Source: Pseudozobellia sp. WGM2
GTDB lineage: Bacteria; Bacteroidota; Bacteroidia; Flavobacteriales; Flavobacteriaceae
Direction of reading: 5' to 3'
DNA: 64,000 nucleotides
Assembly: GCF_017810075.1 (NCBI RefSeq)
Contig: NZ_JADNYK010000001.1
Span: 744,001-808,000 of the forward strand
The notes under the pieces are model-generated. The model had not been told where the DNA came from, did not search any database, and worked only from the letters and a program-made list of their open reading frames with translations. The position numbers and the translations under genes are program-made. Positions within the stretch are counted from its first letter, which is position 1; every line of letters starts with the position of its first letter. This document shows positions 1 through 10,003 of this stretch, one piece after another.

Positions 1-778
1 AATAAAAATTGATAATGGCATCATTCGTATTGGCGGCGAACTTACCTATTTTAATATTCTGCATTTCGATACGGTCTAACATGAATTCGAACATAGTAGT
101 CAATAGTGAAAACGCATTCTTAGACGGTAGTCGGTTGAGATGATTTACTTCTGTTTGTAGAACGATTACATCTATTTCTTTGGCACCTCGTTTGACCGCT
201 TCTTCAATAGGCACCATGTTTCCTAGTCCGCCATCGGCGTATTCACATCCATTTTTACGAACCAAGCTCATAAATGGAGTATAATTGCAAGATATCCATA
301 TCCATTCACAAAAATCTTCATAGCTATAATCGTTAATAGATTTATATTCTACCTGATTGAGCGAAAGGTTAGAGACCGTAGAAATAATTTCCATCGGGCC
401 TTTTTTTAATACTTCAAACTCTTCACGAGTTAAGGTGTTCTGAATGAGCTTCAGTAGGTTTCTGCTCTCTCCAAAAGTTTTTCTTCCTCGATAAAAATTT
501 CGAAGTACGTTCCAATGGTTGATTCCTATGCTATGAACTCCATACTTCTTCTCTATGGTGAATGGGCAGTTACTAAAAATACTGTCTTGATTGACCGAGG
601 TATAAATTTCTTTTATTTTATCTATTTTCTGAAGTGCCAGGTGCGATATCAGCAAACTACCTGTAGAGGTACCTAGAAATAAATCATACTTATGATTCAG
701 CTCTTGCATTAAGTATTGAGCGACACCGCCTGCAAAAGCACCTTTACTACCTCCTCCTGAAATAACCAACGCTCTCAT
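1..778 (-). CDS. Patatin-like phospholipase, 3' end beyond window
   Basis: Probable lipid acyl hydrolase of the patatin family. The frame is open from the ATG at 778 to the left edge (259 codons), so the C-terminus is missing. Seen directly: the N-terminal glycine-rich oxyanion loop GGGSKGA at residues 8-14, the nucleophile elbow GTSTG near residue 40, and a DGG motif with the second catalytic Asp near residue 187. These form the Ser-Asp dyad of the family. No signal peptide is visible, so a cytoplasmic enzyme is inferred. Its start overlaps the stop of the upstream M1 peptidase gene (ATGA), which suggests translational coupling. The lipid substrate cannot be told from sequence. Confidence 0.88.
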   Translation of the reverse strand, partial: MRALVISGGGSKGAFAGGVAQYLMQELNHKYDLFLGTSTGSLLISHLALQKIDKIKEIYTSVNQDSIFSNCPFTIEKKYGVHSIGINHWNVLRNFYRGRKTFGESRNLLKLIQNTLTREEFEVLKKGPMEIISTVSNLSLNQVEYKSINDYSYEDFCEWIWISCNYTPFMSLVRKNGCEYADGGLGNMVPIEEAVKRGAKEIDVIVLQTEVNHLNRLPSKNAFSLLTTMFEFMLDRIEMQNIKIGKFAANTNDAIINFY

Positions 779-2859
779 TCTATGCCTAATTTAATATTCA
801 TATAACGAAAATCATTAAGTTTTAGTTCTTTGTAAAGTTCGTGTATCCGATTTTTTTGTTCGTCATTTTGTAAAAAGCTTTCTATCAAATTACGGGCGTA
901 TTTTTTGAATTGCCAACTATGGTGTTCTGTTGCCAGAATAAGATTTTGAAGAGCTTCATCGGTAAAACTGGTTTCTGTCAGATATTGAAAAGCCTTCAAT
1001 CGAACCTCCCACGAAAATGAGGCAGAAGTGTACTCACTAAGTTCATACAAGTAATCTTGATTTTTTTCAGTCTCGTAACCTTCAGTGAAAAGAGCTAAAG
1101 TAAGCCACAACAACCGTATGTTCATATTCGGCAGCCCCACCATATTCTTGGTCGTATCTAAATATTTCTTGCGCTCGTTAGGGTATGATGACCAAAGTTT
1201 GACCAATGTATTTTCAATGGTTATATAACTATCATCATTCAAGAGCGATTCAAAATCGGATTTAAGTTCTAGAGGAATTTCCTCAACTTTTTCTGATAAA
1301 ACTTGCCTTAGTTTTATATCTGAGGAAGTAAACACCTCTTCTATTATTTTTTTAGGCAATTCATTAGAATAGGCTTCTAAAAGGTGTCTCTTTAAATAGG
1401 TAGAATTACTGTTTTGCCAATGCCATTTGTAATCTTCCGTAGTTATTTCACCATTTTTTATTTTACCCTGTAAATCGAACAAAATTTTAAGTGATTTCGA
1501 TTTGTCAGCTAGAAGTTCATATGCTTTTGATGTATCGATTGAAGAACTCTCTAACCATCGCTTCTTATATTCTGATAAATTTTTGCCACTGGCCTTTTTC
1601 ATCTCATGTAAAAAGTCTGTGACAGTTACATTTTTAAAGGCATGTTTGGCCAAGTAATTTTTTATACCTGCCTTAAATTCGGCATCACCTAGATGTTCAC
1701 GCAAGGCAAAAAGGGCCCAAGCGCCTTTTTCATAAAATGTAAGACTACTTGCTTTTGGGTTTAAAACACTTTGCCCTTCTCCCCTATTCTCAGCTTGCTT
1801 TAAATCCAGTAAGGTTTTGTAGAGGTGCCAATAAAAATGCTCCTCCCCAAAAATTTCTTTTTCTGCTATATACGCATAATAAGTGGCGAAGCCTTCATGA
1901 AGCCAATGATGGCGCCCATCTTTTTCGGTAACGAGATTTCCGAACCACTGATGAGCCATTTCATGGGCATTAACATTCACATAATTCTTATCTATAAATG
2001 CTGTAGAATCGATTACATAGCCATCGGAGTAAATGGTGGTGCCGGTATTTTCCATTCCAGCATACAGGAAGTCCCGAACGGGAATCTGTTTATAATTTTG
2101 CCACGGGTAAGAAACCCCGATTTCCTCTTCAAACAAATCGAAAATCCGTTTCGTATACCGATAAGTAGGTTCTGCTTTTAAAGTATCTTGAGGGTAGTAG
2201 TAATTTATTATTGGCACTCCGCTTTTTGAACTTAATTTTTGCTCGCTATAGTTGCCTACTACAAATGCCAATAAATAACTGCTCATGGGCTTTTGCATAT
2301 CGAACGACCAGCGAACTTTATTTTCTGAAGTCTTCATTTTTTGTTTAAATAACCCATTACCAAAGACCTTGTAGTCTTTGTGGGCGGTAATGTTCATATC
2401 AAACTCCACCTTTTCTTGCATGTCATCAAAACTCGGCAGCCAATGACTGGTATACTTCCCCTGACCTTGGGTCCAAATTTGTTCATTATATTCGATGGCA
2501 TCATTCCATCCTAAGAAATAGACAGTTTGTTTGGGCTGGCAAGAATAGCTTAATGAAAGCTGATAGTTCACTCCTTTTAGAAACTTTCCATATGCGGTAA
2601 TATATCTATTATTATTGTTATATGAAATCTTCTTATTATCAATTTCCACTTTTTCAAATACCATATTATGGGCATCTAGAAAAACGGAATCTACATCTTG
2701 AAGTACCGTAAACTCATAATTGATACTACCAACTACCTTTTCAGTTTCAGGAAACAAATCGACTTCAATTTCAGCATGGAGAAAATCGACCTTATCTTGA
2801 TGTTGACCGTATGAAAGCAAGAAAATACTCGAAAAAATAAATAGGAAAACGTTTCTCAT
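775..2859 (-). CDS. M1 family aminopeptidase (secreted)
   Basis: Zinc aminopeptidase that removes N-terminal residues from peptides. Numbered from the in-frame TTG at 2871, the protein has an AGMEN substrate-recognition motif (271-275; GAMEN in most relatives) and the zinc site HEMAH (303-307) with E326, i.e. HEXXH-18-E. The better start is the ATG at 2859, because it opens directly onto a signal peptide (MRNVFLFIFSSIFLLSYGQ), pointing to export. The C-terminal half is helical and less conserved. Length (694 aa) fits the bacterial secreted subgroup. The stop overlaps the patatin gene start by ATGA. The divergent recG starts about 80 bases away. Confidence 0.93.
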   Translation of the reverse strand: MRNVFLFIFSSIFLLSYGQHQDKVDFLHAEIEVDLFPETEKVVGSINYEFTVLQDVDSVFLDAHNMVFEKVEIDNKKISYNNNNRYITAYGKFLKGVNYQLSLSYSCQPKQTVYFLGWNDAIEYNEQIWTQGQGKYTSHWLPSFDDMQEKVEFDMNITAHKDYKVFGNGLFKQKMKTSENKVRWSFDMQKPMSSYLLAFVVGNYSEQKLSSKSGVPIINYYYPQDTLKAEPTYRYTKRIFDLFEEEIGVSYPWQNYKQIPVRDFLYAGMENTGTTIYSDGYVIDSTAFIDKNYVNVNAHEMAHQWFGNLVTEKDGRHHWLHEGFATYYAYIAEKEIFGEEHFYWHLYKTLLDLKQAENRGEGQSVLNPKASSLTFYEKGAWALFALREHLGDAEFKAGIKNYLAKHAFKNVTVTDFLHEMKKASGKNLSEYKKRWLESSSIDTSKAYELLADKSKSLKILFDLQGKIKNGEITTEDYKWHWQNSNSTYLKRHLLEAYSNELPKKIIEEVFTSSDIKLRQVLSEKVEEIPLELKSDFESLLNDDSYITIENTLVKLWSSYPNERKKYLDTTKNMVGLPNMNIRLLWLTLALFTEGYETEKNQDYLYELSEYTSASFSWEVRLKAFQYLTETSFTDEALQNLILATEHHSWQFKKYARNLIESFLQNDEQKNRIHELYKELKLNDFRYMNIKLGIE

Positions 2860-2937
2860 GAAGTTATGCAAACAAAGAGTACACCAAATTTAAGGTTTTA
2901 GTTTGTGCCTATTAGACCTAACCGCTAATTTAGTCGC

Positions 2938-5043
2938 ATGAATGCCAATTTCATGCAAACGCCGATTGTATACCTGAAAGGTGTAGGCCCTAACCGTGCC
3001 GAAACCCTTCAGAGCGAGCTTGGTATCAAAACATTTCAAGATTTACTCAATCTTTATCCCAATCGGTATCTAGATAAGACACAGTACTACAAAATTGGGC
3101 AATTGCAACGAAGTAATGCCGATGTTCAAATTATCGGTAAGATCATTAATATCAAAACGGTAGAGCAAAAAAGGGGGAAACGATTGGTAGCAACCTTTGT
3201 TGACGATACCGGAGATATGGAGCTCGTATGGTTCAGAGGTCAAAAATGGATCAGGGAAAACCTGAAGCTCAATACCCCATATGTAATTTTCGGCAAGTGC
3301 AACTGGTTCAATGGTAAGTTCTCTATGCCACACCCTGATATGGAACTGCTGAAAGAACACCAACAGGGTCACAAAATTGTGATGCAACCCATTTATCCCT
3401 CCACCGAAAAACTGAGCAATAAGGGTATAACCAATAGGGTAATTAGTAAAATGGTTCAACAGTTATTTCTAGAAACCAATGGAAGATTCGCCGAAACGCT
3501 ATCCGACAAACTGATGTATGAACTGAAACTTTTACCAAAGGCTGAATCGCTTTTTAATATCCACTTTCCTAAAAATCAAGAATTGTTGGCTAAAGCCCAA
3601 TTCAGATTAAAGTTTGAAGAACTATTTTACATTCAGCTGCAATTACTCACTAAAAAGGCCCTTCGAAAACAAAAAATAAAAGGATTCCCTTTTGATCGAG
3701 TAGGCAAACTTTTCAATGAATTTTATAAGGAATACCTTCCGTTTGAACTAACCGGAGCACAAAAGAGAGTTATCAAAGAGGTAAGGGCGGATCTAGGCAG
3801 TAATGCCCAAATGAACCGTCTATTGCAAGGTGACGTGGGCTCTGGCAAGACTATAGTTGCGGTTATGACCATGCTATTGGCTATAGATAATGGTTTTCAA
3901 GCTTGTTTAATGGCGCCCACAGAAATATTGGCCAATCAACATTATACAGGTATAAAAGAATTGCTTTCCAATATTAACGTGAATTGTTCGTTACTGACGG
4001 GTTCCACAAAAAAATCAGAGCGAAACATCATTCATGAATCACTAGAAAATGGAGAGTTGAACATTCTGATCGGCACTCATGCCCTTTTGGAAGACAAGGT
4101 GCAATTTCAAAATTTGGGCTTGGCCATTATTGACGAGCAACACCGCTTCGGGGTTGGCCAGCGCTCGAAATTGTGGCACAAAAACGACATACCGCCACAT
4201 ATTCTTGTGATGACCGCAACCCCAATACCACGTACACTAGCCATGAGCCTTTATGGCGATTTAGATATTTCTGTTATCGATGAGCTTCCTCCTGGGCGAA
4301 AACCTATTAAAACCGTTCACCGATTCGATTCAAACCGACTAAAGGTTTTTCAGTTTATTCGAGATGAAATTAAAAAAGGCCGACAGATTTATATTGTTTA
4401 TCCGCTGATACAGGAATCCGAGGCTTTGGATTATAAAGATTTAATGGATGGTTATGAAAGTATTGCCCGGGACTTTCCGCTTCCCGAATTTCAGATATCC
4501 ATTGTGCACGGTCAAATGAAACCTGCTGACAAAGATTATGAAATGGACCGCTTTGTACGTGGAGAAACTCAAATTATGGTCGCTACCACAGTTATTGAAG
4601 TCGGCGTAAACGTACCTAACGCATCGGTAATGATCATTGAAAGTGCCGAACGTTTCGGTCTGTCTCAGCTGCATCAGTTGCGCGGACGTGTTGGTCGCGG
4701 TGCTGATCAGAGTTTTTGTGTACTAATGACCGGCCATAAACTATCCTCGGAGGCAAAAACCCGTTTACAAACCATGGTTCAGACCAATGACGGATTTGAA
4801 ATTGCCGAAGTTGATCTTAAGCTACGCGGACCGGGAGATCTTATGGGCACCCAACAAAGCGGCGTGCTCAATTTGAAGATTGCCGACATTGTTAAAGATA
4901 ACGACATTTTGAAAACCGCTAGACATTATGCCATTCAGTTGCTAAAAGATGATGCAAAGCTAGAAAAGCCCGAAAATTTGGTCATCAGACATACCTATAT
5001 TCAACTTGTAAAACACAAGAACATCTGGAACTATATTAGTTGA
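2938..5043 (+). CDS. recG: ATP-dependent DNA helicase RecG
   Basis: Branch-migrating helicase that regresses stalled forks and processes recombination intermediates. It has the N-terminal wedge/OB region (LKGVGPNRAETL start), Walker A GDVGSGKT at 298-305, the DEQH box near residue 400, motif III TATPIPRTLAMS, and the helicase C domain with the QLRGRVGRG motif. Length 701 aa is normal. The ATG at 2938 is the first in frame; an ATG 15 bases later (MQTPIVYL) is an alternative. It stands alone between divergent and convergent minus-strand genes; only 20 bases separate its stop from the next gene's stop. Confidence 0.97.
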   Translation: MNANFMQTPIVYLKGVGPNRAETLQSELGIKTFQDLLNLYPNRYLDKTQYYKIGQLQRSNADVQIIGKIINIKTVEQKRGKRLVATFVDDTGDMELVWFRGQKWIRENLKLNTPYVIFGKCNWFNGKFSMPHPDMELLKEHQQGHKIVMQPIYPSTEKLSNKGITNRVISKMVQQLFLETNGRFAETLSDKLMYELKLLPKAESLFNIHFPKNQELLAKAQFRLKFEELFYIQLQLLTKKALRKQKIKGFPFDRVGKLFNEFYKEYLPFELTGAQKRVIKEVRADLGSNAQMNRLLQGDVGSGKTIVAVMTMLLAIDNGFQACLMAPTEILANQHYTGIKELLSNINVNCSLLTGSTKKSERNIIHESLENGELNILIGTHALLEDKVQFQNLGLAIIDEQHRFGVGQRSKLWHKNDIPPHILVMTATPIPRTLAMSLYGDLDISVIDELPPGRKPIKTVHRFDSNRLKVFQFIRDEIKKGRQIYIVYPLIQESEALDYKDLMDGYESIARDFPLPEFQISIVHGQMKPADKDYEMDRFVRGETQIMVATTVIEVGVNVPNASVMIIESAERFGLSQLHQLRGRVGRGADQSFCVLMTGHKLSSEAKTRLQTMVQTNDGFEIAEVDLKLRGPGDLMGTQQSGVLNLKIADIVKDNDILKTARHYAIQLLKDDAKLEKPENLVIRHTYIQLVKHKNIWNYIS

Positions 5044-5063
5044 CCCGATTAGTTGATACTTTA

Positions 5064-5462
5064 CTATAATGCGCCAAGACCGGCCATTGCAACATCATGG
5101 TCATTTTCGACAGTACTTCCACTAACGCCTATAGCCCCAATTATGTTACCATCGCTGTCGGTAATGGGTACACCTCCTGGAAACGTAATCAATCCGTTAT
5201 TGGAGTGCTCGATGTTGAATAATGGTCTTGAAGGTTGAGAAAGCACTCCGATACTACCCGTGTTCATATCGAAGAACCGAGCCGTTTTAGCCTTTTTTAA
5301 AGCAATATCTGCCGAGCCTAGCCAAGCGCCATCCATTCTGATAAAAGCAACTTGATTAGCCCCAGAATCAACCACTGAAATATTCATCTTAGTATCAATT
5401 TCTTCAGCTTTACTTTTAGCCGCTTCAACAATGTCTTGAGCCTGTTTTAATGTTATATTCAT
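5064..5462 (-). CDS. GlcG/HbpS-like heme-binding family protein (DUF336)
   Basis: Small (132 aa) single-domain protein of the GlcG/HbpS family. Visible family features are the N-terminal helix [17 protein letters not shown], the strand [21 protein letters not shown], the [15 protein letters not shown] segment, and the glycine-rich FPGGVPI...GAIGVSGS end. Some members bind heme or cobalamin; others are uncharacterised. No signal peptide is seen, so it is probably cytoplasmic. It is convergent with recG and lies about 125 bases from the Crp-type regulator gene on the same strand. Substrate and function are not inferable. Confidence 0.85.
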   Translation of the reverse strand: MNITLKQAQDIVEAAKSKAEEIDTKMNISVVDSGANQVAFIRMDGAWLGSADIALKKAKTARFFDMNTGSIGVLSQPSRPLFNIEHSNNGLITFPGGVPITDSDGNIIGAIGVSGSTVENDHDVAMAGLGAL

Positions 5463-5587
5463 AAAATCATACGTATTCGTTAAAATATTTTTGACAAGAA
5501 TTTCTTGCCCTTTAAAATCAAAAATATAATATCATACTCTGATTTTCATTGACTTAAGTTAATGAAAAATGTTAAATTTAGTTAAAA

Positions 5588-6163
5588 TCACATACCTAAA
5601 TCACGACGGATTCTGCAGAGGCTTTCGGCCGTAATACCCAAGTAGTTTGCGATGTGATAATTAGTTACCCGTCGTTCGATATTCGGATATCGTTCAAAAA
5701 ACTCCAAATACCTTATCGAATTTGTACGGTGCAAAGAAGACATTACCCTTTTTCTTAAAGCAATGAAGGCATTGGTATAGAGGATTCTAAAAAATCGTTC
5801 AAACTTCGGAATCCGAATATATAATTCTTCCAAAGCCACAGTACTAATGGCTAATACCGTGCAATTTTCAATGGCTTCTATATATAATTCAGCGGGTATA
5901 TTATTATGTAAGGCATTAAAATCAGTTATCCACCAGTCTTCTATGGCAAATTGTAAAATATGTTTGTTGCCCAAATCGTCGACATAATAAGCCTTCAAAC
6001 AACCTTCGACGACATAATAGAGCTCATTGACCATAACCCCAGATTCAATAAGAAAGCTCTTTCTAAACACTTTCTTTTCAGCGATAATGCCCTTAAATTC
6101 TTCTTCTTCAACATTTGTTAAACTAATATGTCGGTTAATATGGGCCAGCAGAAGGTCTTTCAT
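5588..6163 (-). CDS. Crp/Fnr family transcriptional regulator
   Basis: Predicted DNA-binding regulator of the Crp/Fnr superfamily, 191 aa. Residues 1-120 form a cyclic-nucleotide-binding-like beta barrel (FLIESGVMVNELYYVVEGCLKAYYVDDLGN). The C-terminus carries a short winged helix (ERRVTNYHIANYLGITAESLCRIRRDL). The classical cAMP-binding arginine signature is not obvious, so the ligand is unknown; this variant is common in Bacteroidota. It is divergent from leuC with a 164-base shared region, so it could regulate either side, but nothing proves a link to leucine synthesis. The downstream GlcG-like gene may be co-transcribed. Confidence 0.9.
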   Translation of the reverse strand: MKDLLLAHINRHISLTNVEEEEFKGIIAEKKVFRKSFLIESGVMVNELYYVVEGCLKAYYVDDLGNKHILQFAIEDWWITDFNALHNNIPAELYIEAIENCTVLAISTVALEELYIRIPKFERFFRILYTNAFIALRKRVMSSLHRTNSIRYLEFFERYPNIERRVTNYHIANYLGITAESLCRIRRDLGM

Positions 6164-6298
6164 TCGTTAGAGGTTTCAGTTGTAAACGAGGTAATCGTAA
6201 ATATATGTGAATGCTTATCACCAATTATGTGACACCGATGCTGGTTTGAACATCGTAATTTTCAATCGTAATAATTTCTTAAAAATACTATGTTTCAC

Positions 6299-6306
6299 TA
6301 GATTTG
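6299..6306 (+). promoter_or_regulatory. Possible -7 element of leuC promoter
   Basis: TAGATTTG fits the Bacteroidota -7 consensus TAnnTTTG and lies about 21 bases before the leuC ATG. The upstream -33 element is only weakly matched (TTTC about 20 bases before). This is inference from consensus only. Confidence 0.35.
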
Positions 6307-6327
6307 TTTGCTTAGAATTGAAAGAAT

Positions 6328-7746
6328 ATGAGTGCAAAAAAGACATTGTTCGATAAAGTGTGGGACTCGCATGTGGTCCACCAAATAGAAAACGGACCAG
6401 ACGTACTGTTTATAGACCGTCACATGGTTCATGAAGTAACCAGCCCCGTGGCTTTTTTAGGTTTAAAGAATAGGAGTATTCCAGTGTTACATCCTGAAAA
6501 AACCTTTGCTACGGCAGACCATAACACCCCTACCATCAACCAACATTTGCCAGTGGCCGACCCATTATCTGCCAACCAGCTTAAAATGTTAGAAGAAAAT
6601 GCTAATGAGCATGGTATTTCTTATTGGGGCCTTGGTCATGAGAAAAATGGTATTGTACACGTTGTTGGGCCTGAATATGGTATTACCGTTCCCGGTGCGA
6701 CCATCGTGTGTGGTGATTCGCATACCTCTACCCATGGTGCTTTTGGTGCTATTGCTTTCGGTATCGGTACTTCGGAAGTTGAAATGGTATTGGCCACTCA
6801 ATGCATTATGCAGCCCAAACCAAAAAGAATGCGCATCAATATTACAGGTGACCTTCAATTTGGGGTTACGCCAAAAGATGTCGCACTTTTCATTATATCT
6901 CAATTAACAACTTCTGGTGCCACCGGCTACTTTGTAGAATATGCAGGTGATGTATTCAAGAACATGACGATGGAAGGTCGTATGACTGTTTGTAACCTTA
7001 GTATCGAGATGGGTGCCCGTGGCGGTATGATCGCTCCCGATGAAACCACTTTTGATTACATAAAAGGTCGTGAATTCACCCCTAAGGGTGAAGCTTGGGA
7101 TACAGCTATGGAATATTGGGAAACTCTTTATACTGACGATGATGCCATTTTTGATAAAGAGTTGTCATTTGATGGTTCATCGATAGAACCAATGATTACT
7201 TATGGTACCAACCCGGGTATGGGTATGGGTATCAGCAATGATATTCCTACTTTTGATGTGGCCCAAGGCGGTGCCACTACTTATAAAAAGTCTTTGCAGT
7301 ACATGAAATTCGGCGAAGGCGACAAGATGATCGGTAAGCCTATTGATTTTGTTTTCTTGGGAAGTTGTACGAATGGAAGAATAGAAGATTTTAGAGCTTT
7401 TACTTCTGTTATCAAGGGAAGAAAAAAAGCGGATAATGTAACGGCTTGGTTAGTACCCGGAAGCCACAAAGTAGAAGCTGCAATCAAAGAAGAAGGCCTG
7501 TTGGATATTTTGACCGAAGCCGGCTTTGCGCTTCGTGAGCCCGGTTGTTCCGCTTGTTTGGCTATGAACGACGATAAAGTGCCCCCGGGAAAATTGGCCG
7601 TAAGTACATCGAACAGAAACTTCGAAGGGCGACAAGGTCCAGGCTCTAGAACCCTTCTCGCCAGTCCGTTAGTAGCGGCGGCAGCAGCGGTTACCGGTAA
7701 GGTTACCGACCCTAGAGAACTAATGCAAGAAGAAGTTGCAGGCTAA
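6328..7746 (+). CDS. leuC: 3-isopropylmalate dehydratase large subunit
   Basis: Large subunit of the aconitase-family isomerase that converts 2-isopropylmalate to 3-isopropylmalate in leucine synthesis; it pairs with LeuD. The [4Fe-4S] cysteines are visible in GSCTNGR and in [10 protein letters not shown], with the family signature [13 protein letters not shown] earlier. Length 472 aa is typical. First gene of leuC-leuD-leuA-leuB on the plus strand; leuD follows after 31 bases. ATG at 6328 with no better upstream start. Confidence 0.98.
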   Translation: MSAKKTLFDKVWDSHVVHQIENGPDVLFIDRHMVHEVTSPVAFLGLKNRSIPVLHPEKTFATADHNTPTINQHLPVADPLSANQLKMLEENANEHGISYWGLGHEKNGIVHVVGPEYGITVPGATIVCGDSHTSTHGAFGAIAFGIGTSEVEMVLATQCIMQPKPKRMRINITGDLQFGVTPKDVALFIISQLTTSGATGYFVEYAGDVFKNMTMEGRMTVCNLSIEMGARGGMIAPDETTFDYIKGREFTPKGEAWDTAMEYWETLYTDDDAIFDKELSFDGSSIEPMITYGTNPGMGMGISNDIPTFDVAQGGATTYKKSLQYMKFGEGDKMIGKPIDFVFLGSCTNGRIEDFRAFTSVIKGRKKADNVTAWLVPGSHKVEAAIKEEGLLDILTEAGFALREPGCSACLAMNDDKVPPGKLAVSTSNRNFEGRQGPGSRTLLASPLVAAAAAVTGKVTDPRELMQEEVAG

Positions 7747-7777
7747 ATATTGGCAACATCATCAAAAAAAATAAACC

Positions 7778-8374
7778 ATGGCATACGATAAATTCACAAA
7801 ATTAACTTCAACGGCAGTCCCGCTTCCTATAGAGAATGTCGATACAGATCAAATCATACCTGCACGTTTTTTAAAAGCGACAGAAAGAAAGGGCTTTGGC
7901 GATAATCTTTTCCGCGATTGGCGTTACAATCAAGACAATACACCGAAGAAAGATTTCATTTTGAACAACCCGATCTACAGTGGTCAAATTTTGGTGGGCG
8001 GCAAAAATTTTGGTTCCGGTTCTTCTCGCGAGCACGCTGCTTGGGCTGTGTACGATTATGGTTTCCGTTGTGTTATTTCAAGCTTTTTCGCCGATATATT
8101 TAGAGGTAATTGCCTGAACATTGGGGTTTTACCCGTTCAGGTAAGTGCAGATTTTCTTCAGAAAATTTTTACTGAAATTGAAAAAGACCCTAAAGCGGAA
8201 TTCGAAGTGAATCTTCCTGAGCAAAAAGTGACCATTTTGGCCACTGGCGAAAGCGAAGGGTTTGATATCAACACCTACAAAAAAGACAACATGACCAACG
8301 GCTTCGATGATATCGATTATCTTTTGAACATCAAAGAAGACATCAAAACTTTCGCTCAGAAAAGACCGTTCTAA
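7778..8374 (+). CDS. leuD: 3-isopropylmalate dehydratase small subunit
   Basis: Swivel-domain subunit of isopropylmalate isomerase, working with LeuC. It starts with the usual strand and the PIENVDTDQIIPARFL motif, and contains GGKNFGSGSSREHAAWA, the substrate-contacting loop of the family. Length 198 aa is normal. It sits 31 bases after leuC and 53 bases before the LeuA-type gene. Confidence 0.98.
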   Translation: MAYDKFTKLTSTAVPLPIENVDTDQIIPARFLKATERKGFGDNLFRDWRYNQDNTPKKDFILNNPIYSGQILVGGKNFGSGSSREHAAWAVYDYGFRCVISSFFADIFRGNCLNIGVLPVQVSADFLQKIFTEIEKDPKAEFEVNLPEQKVTILATGESEGFDINTYKKDNMTNGFDDIDYLLNIKEDIKTFAQKRPF

Positions 8375-8427
8375 TCGCTTTCGAAAAACAAAATCAACTT
8401 TTACATCTGAAGACCGCTAGGTAGAAA

Positions 8428-9939
8428 ATGAAGAGACACTTGGAAATTATGGACACTACGCTGCGCGATGGCGAGCAGACATCTGGTGTCTCATTTACCG
8501 CCTCCGAAAAACTCACCTTGGCCAAACTGTTGCTCGATGAGCTTGAAGTGGACCGAATTGAAGTAGCTTCGGCAAGAGTTTCTGAAGGGGAGCTCGAAGC
8601 TGTGCAACAAATTACCAAATGGGCAGCTGAACAGAACTATTTAGATCGAGTAGAAGTACTCACCTTTGTTGATGGTGGAATTTCTTTAGAGTGGATGGAA
8701 AAAGCTGGTGCAAAATCACAGAACCTGCTCACCAAAGGTTCAATGAACCATTTGAAGCATCAGCTAAGAAAAACACCGCAACAGCATTTTAAAGAGATTG
8801 CCGATATTTTCTCAAAAGCTACCGAGAAAGGTTTTATCAACAATATTTATTTGGAAGATTGGAGTAACGGAATGCGAAATTCTAAAGAGTATGTCTTTGA
8901 ATTTCTACAATTCTTGTCTACCCAGCCTATAAAACGAGTACTGTTGCCCGACACTTTAGGCATTCTAACATATAGTGAGACGCGAGAGTATATCAAGGAA
9001 ATTGTTGAACGTTTTCCTGACTTGCATTTCGATTTTCACGGGCATAACGATTATGATCTTGGCGTCGCCAATATAATGGAAGCTGTGCAAGCGGGTTGTC
9101 ATGGTCTACACCTTACCGTGAACGGTATGGGCGAACGTGCAGGTAATGCCCCAATGGCCAGTGCCATTGCCGTAATCAATGACTTTTTGCCAGAGGTAAA
9201 AATCAATGTTGACGAAAAAGCATTGTACAGAGTAAGTAAGCTGGTATCGGCATTCACGGGCTTCGGTATACCTGCGAACAAACCTATTGTGGGCGATAAT
9301 GTTTTTACACAAACTGCTGGCATACATGCTGATGGCGACAGTAAGAACAATCTTTACTTTAGTGATTTAATGCCTGAGCGTTTTGGTAGAAAACGAAAGT
9401 ATGCCTTAGGAAAAATGTCAGGTAAGGCCAATATTCAAAAAAATCTTCAAGAGCTTGGGCTGACCTTAAATGATGAAGAACTTAAAAAAGTTACCGCTCG
9501 AATTATCGAGTTGGGTGATAAAAAGGAAAAGGTAACCAAAGAAGATTTACCATATATTATTTCCGATGTTCTTGATACCGATTACCAACAAAAGGTTTTC
9601 GTAAAGTCGTATGTGCTTACCCATTCTAAAGGACTACGCCCCTCTACTACCCTGCTGCTAGAAATCGATGGTAAAACGTATGAAGAGAATGCCTCTGGAG
9701 ACGGGCAATATGATGCTTTTATGAATGCCCTACGCAAAATCTATACTACTCGAAAAATGCAACTTCCCAAATTAGTGGATTATGCAGTTCGAATACCACC
9801 TGGCAGCAATTCTGATGCCTTGTGTGAAACCATAATCACATGGAATGCCGAAGGAAAAGAATTTACATCTCGTGGCTTAGATTCTGACCAGACTGTTTCG
9901 GCTATCAAAGCCACTGAAAAAATGCTGAATATAATTTAA
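8428..9939 (+). CDS. leuA: 2-isopropylmalate synthase-type enzyme with regulatory domain
   Basis: Condenses acetyl-CoA with a 2-oxoacid; here most likely 2-oxoisovalerate, the first committed step of leucine synthesis. The HMG-lyase-like TIM barrel shows TLRDGEQ near the N-terminus, the metal site FHGHNDYDLGVAN, and the NGMGERAGNAP loop. The C-terminal ~130 residues form a LeuA allosteric domain (GLRPSTTLLLEI, SGDGQYDAFMNAL), consistent with end-product feedback. Length 503 aa. The subgroup can be confused with (R)-citramalate synthase, but position between leuD and leuB and the presence of ilvA in the window favour LeuA. Substrate choice remains an inference. Confidence 0.85.
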   Translation: MKRHLEIMDTTLRDGEQTSGVSFTASEKLTLAKLLLDELEVDRIEVASARVSEGELEAVQQITKWAAEQNYLDRVEVLTFVDGGISLEWMEKAGAKSQNLLTKGSMNHLKHQLRKTPQQHFKEIADIFSKATEKGFINNIYLEDWSNGMRNSKEYVFEFLQFLSTQPIKRVLLPDTLGILTYSETREYIKEIVERFPDLHFDFHGHNDYDLGVANIMEAVQAGCHGLHLTVNGMGERAGNAPMASAIAVINDFLPEVKINVDEKALYRVSKLVSAFTGFGIPANKPIVGDNVFTQTAGIHADGDSKNNLYFSDLMPERFGRKRKYALGKMSGKANIQKNLQELGLTLNDEELKKVTARIIELGDKKEKVTKEDLPYIISDVLDTDYQQKVFVKSYVLTHSKGLRPSTTLLLEIDGKTYEENASGDGQYDAFMNALRKIYTTRKMQLPKLVDYAVRIPPGSNSDALCETIITWNAEGKEFTSRGLDSDQTVSAIKATEKMLNII

Positions 9940-10003
9940 TTAATAAGACGTACATCACTATTAATTAGTGCTGTGCAACATATACCTATAATATCCTTAA
10001 AAA

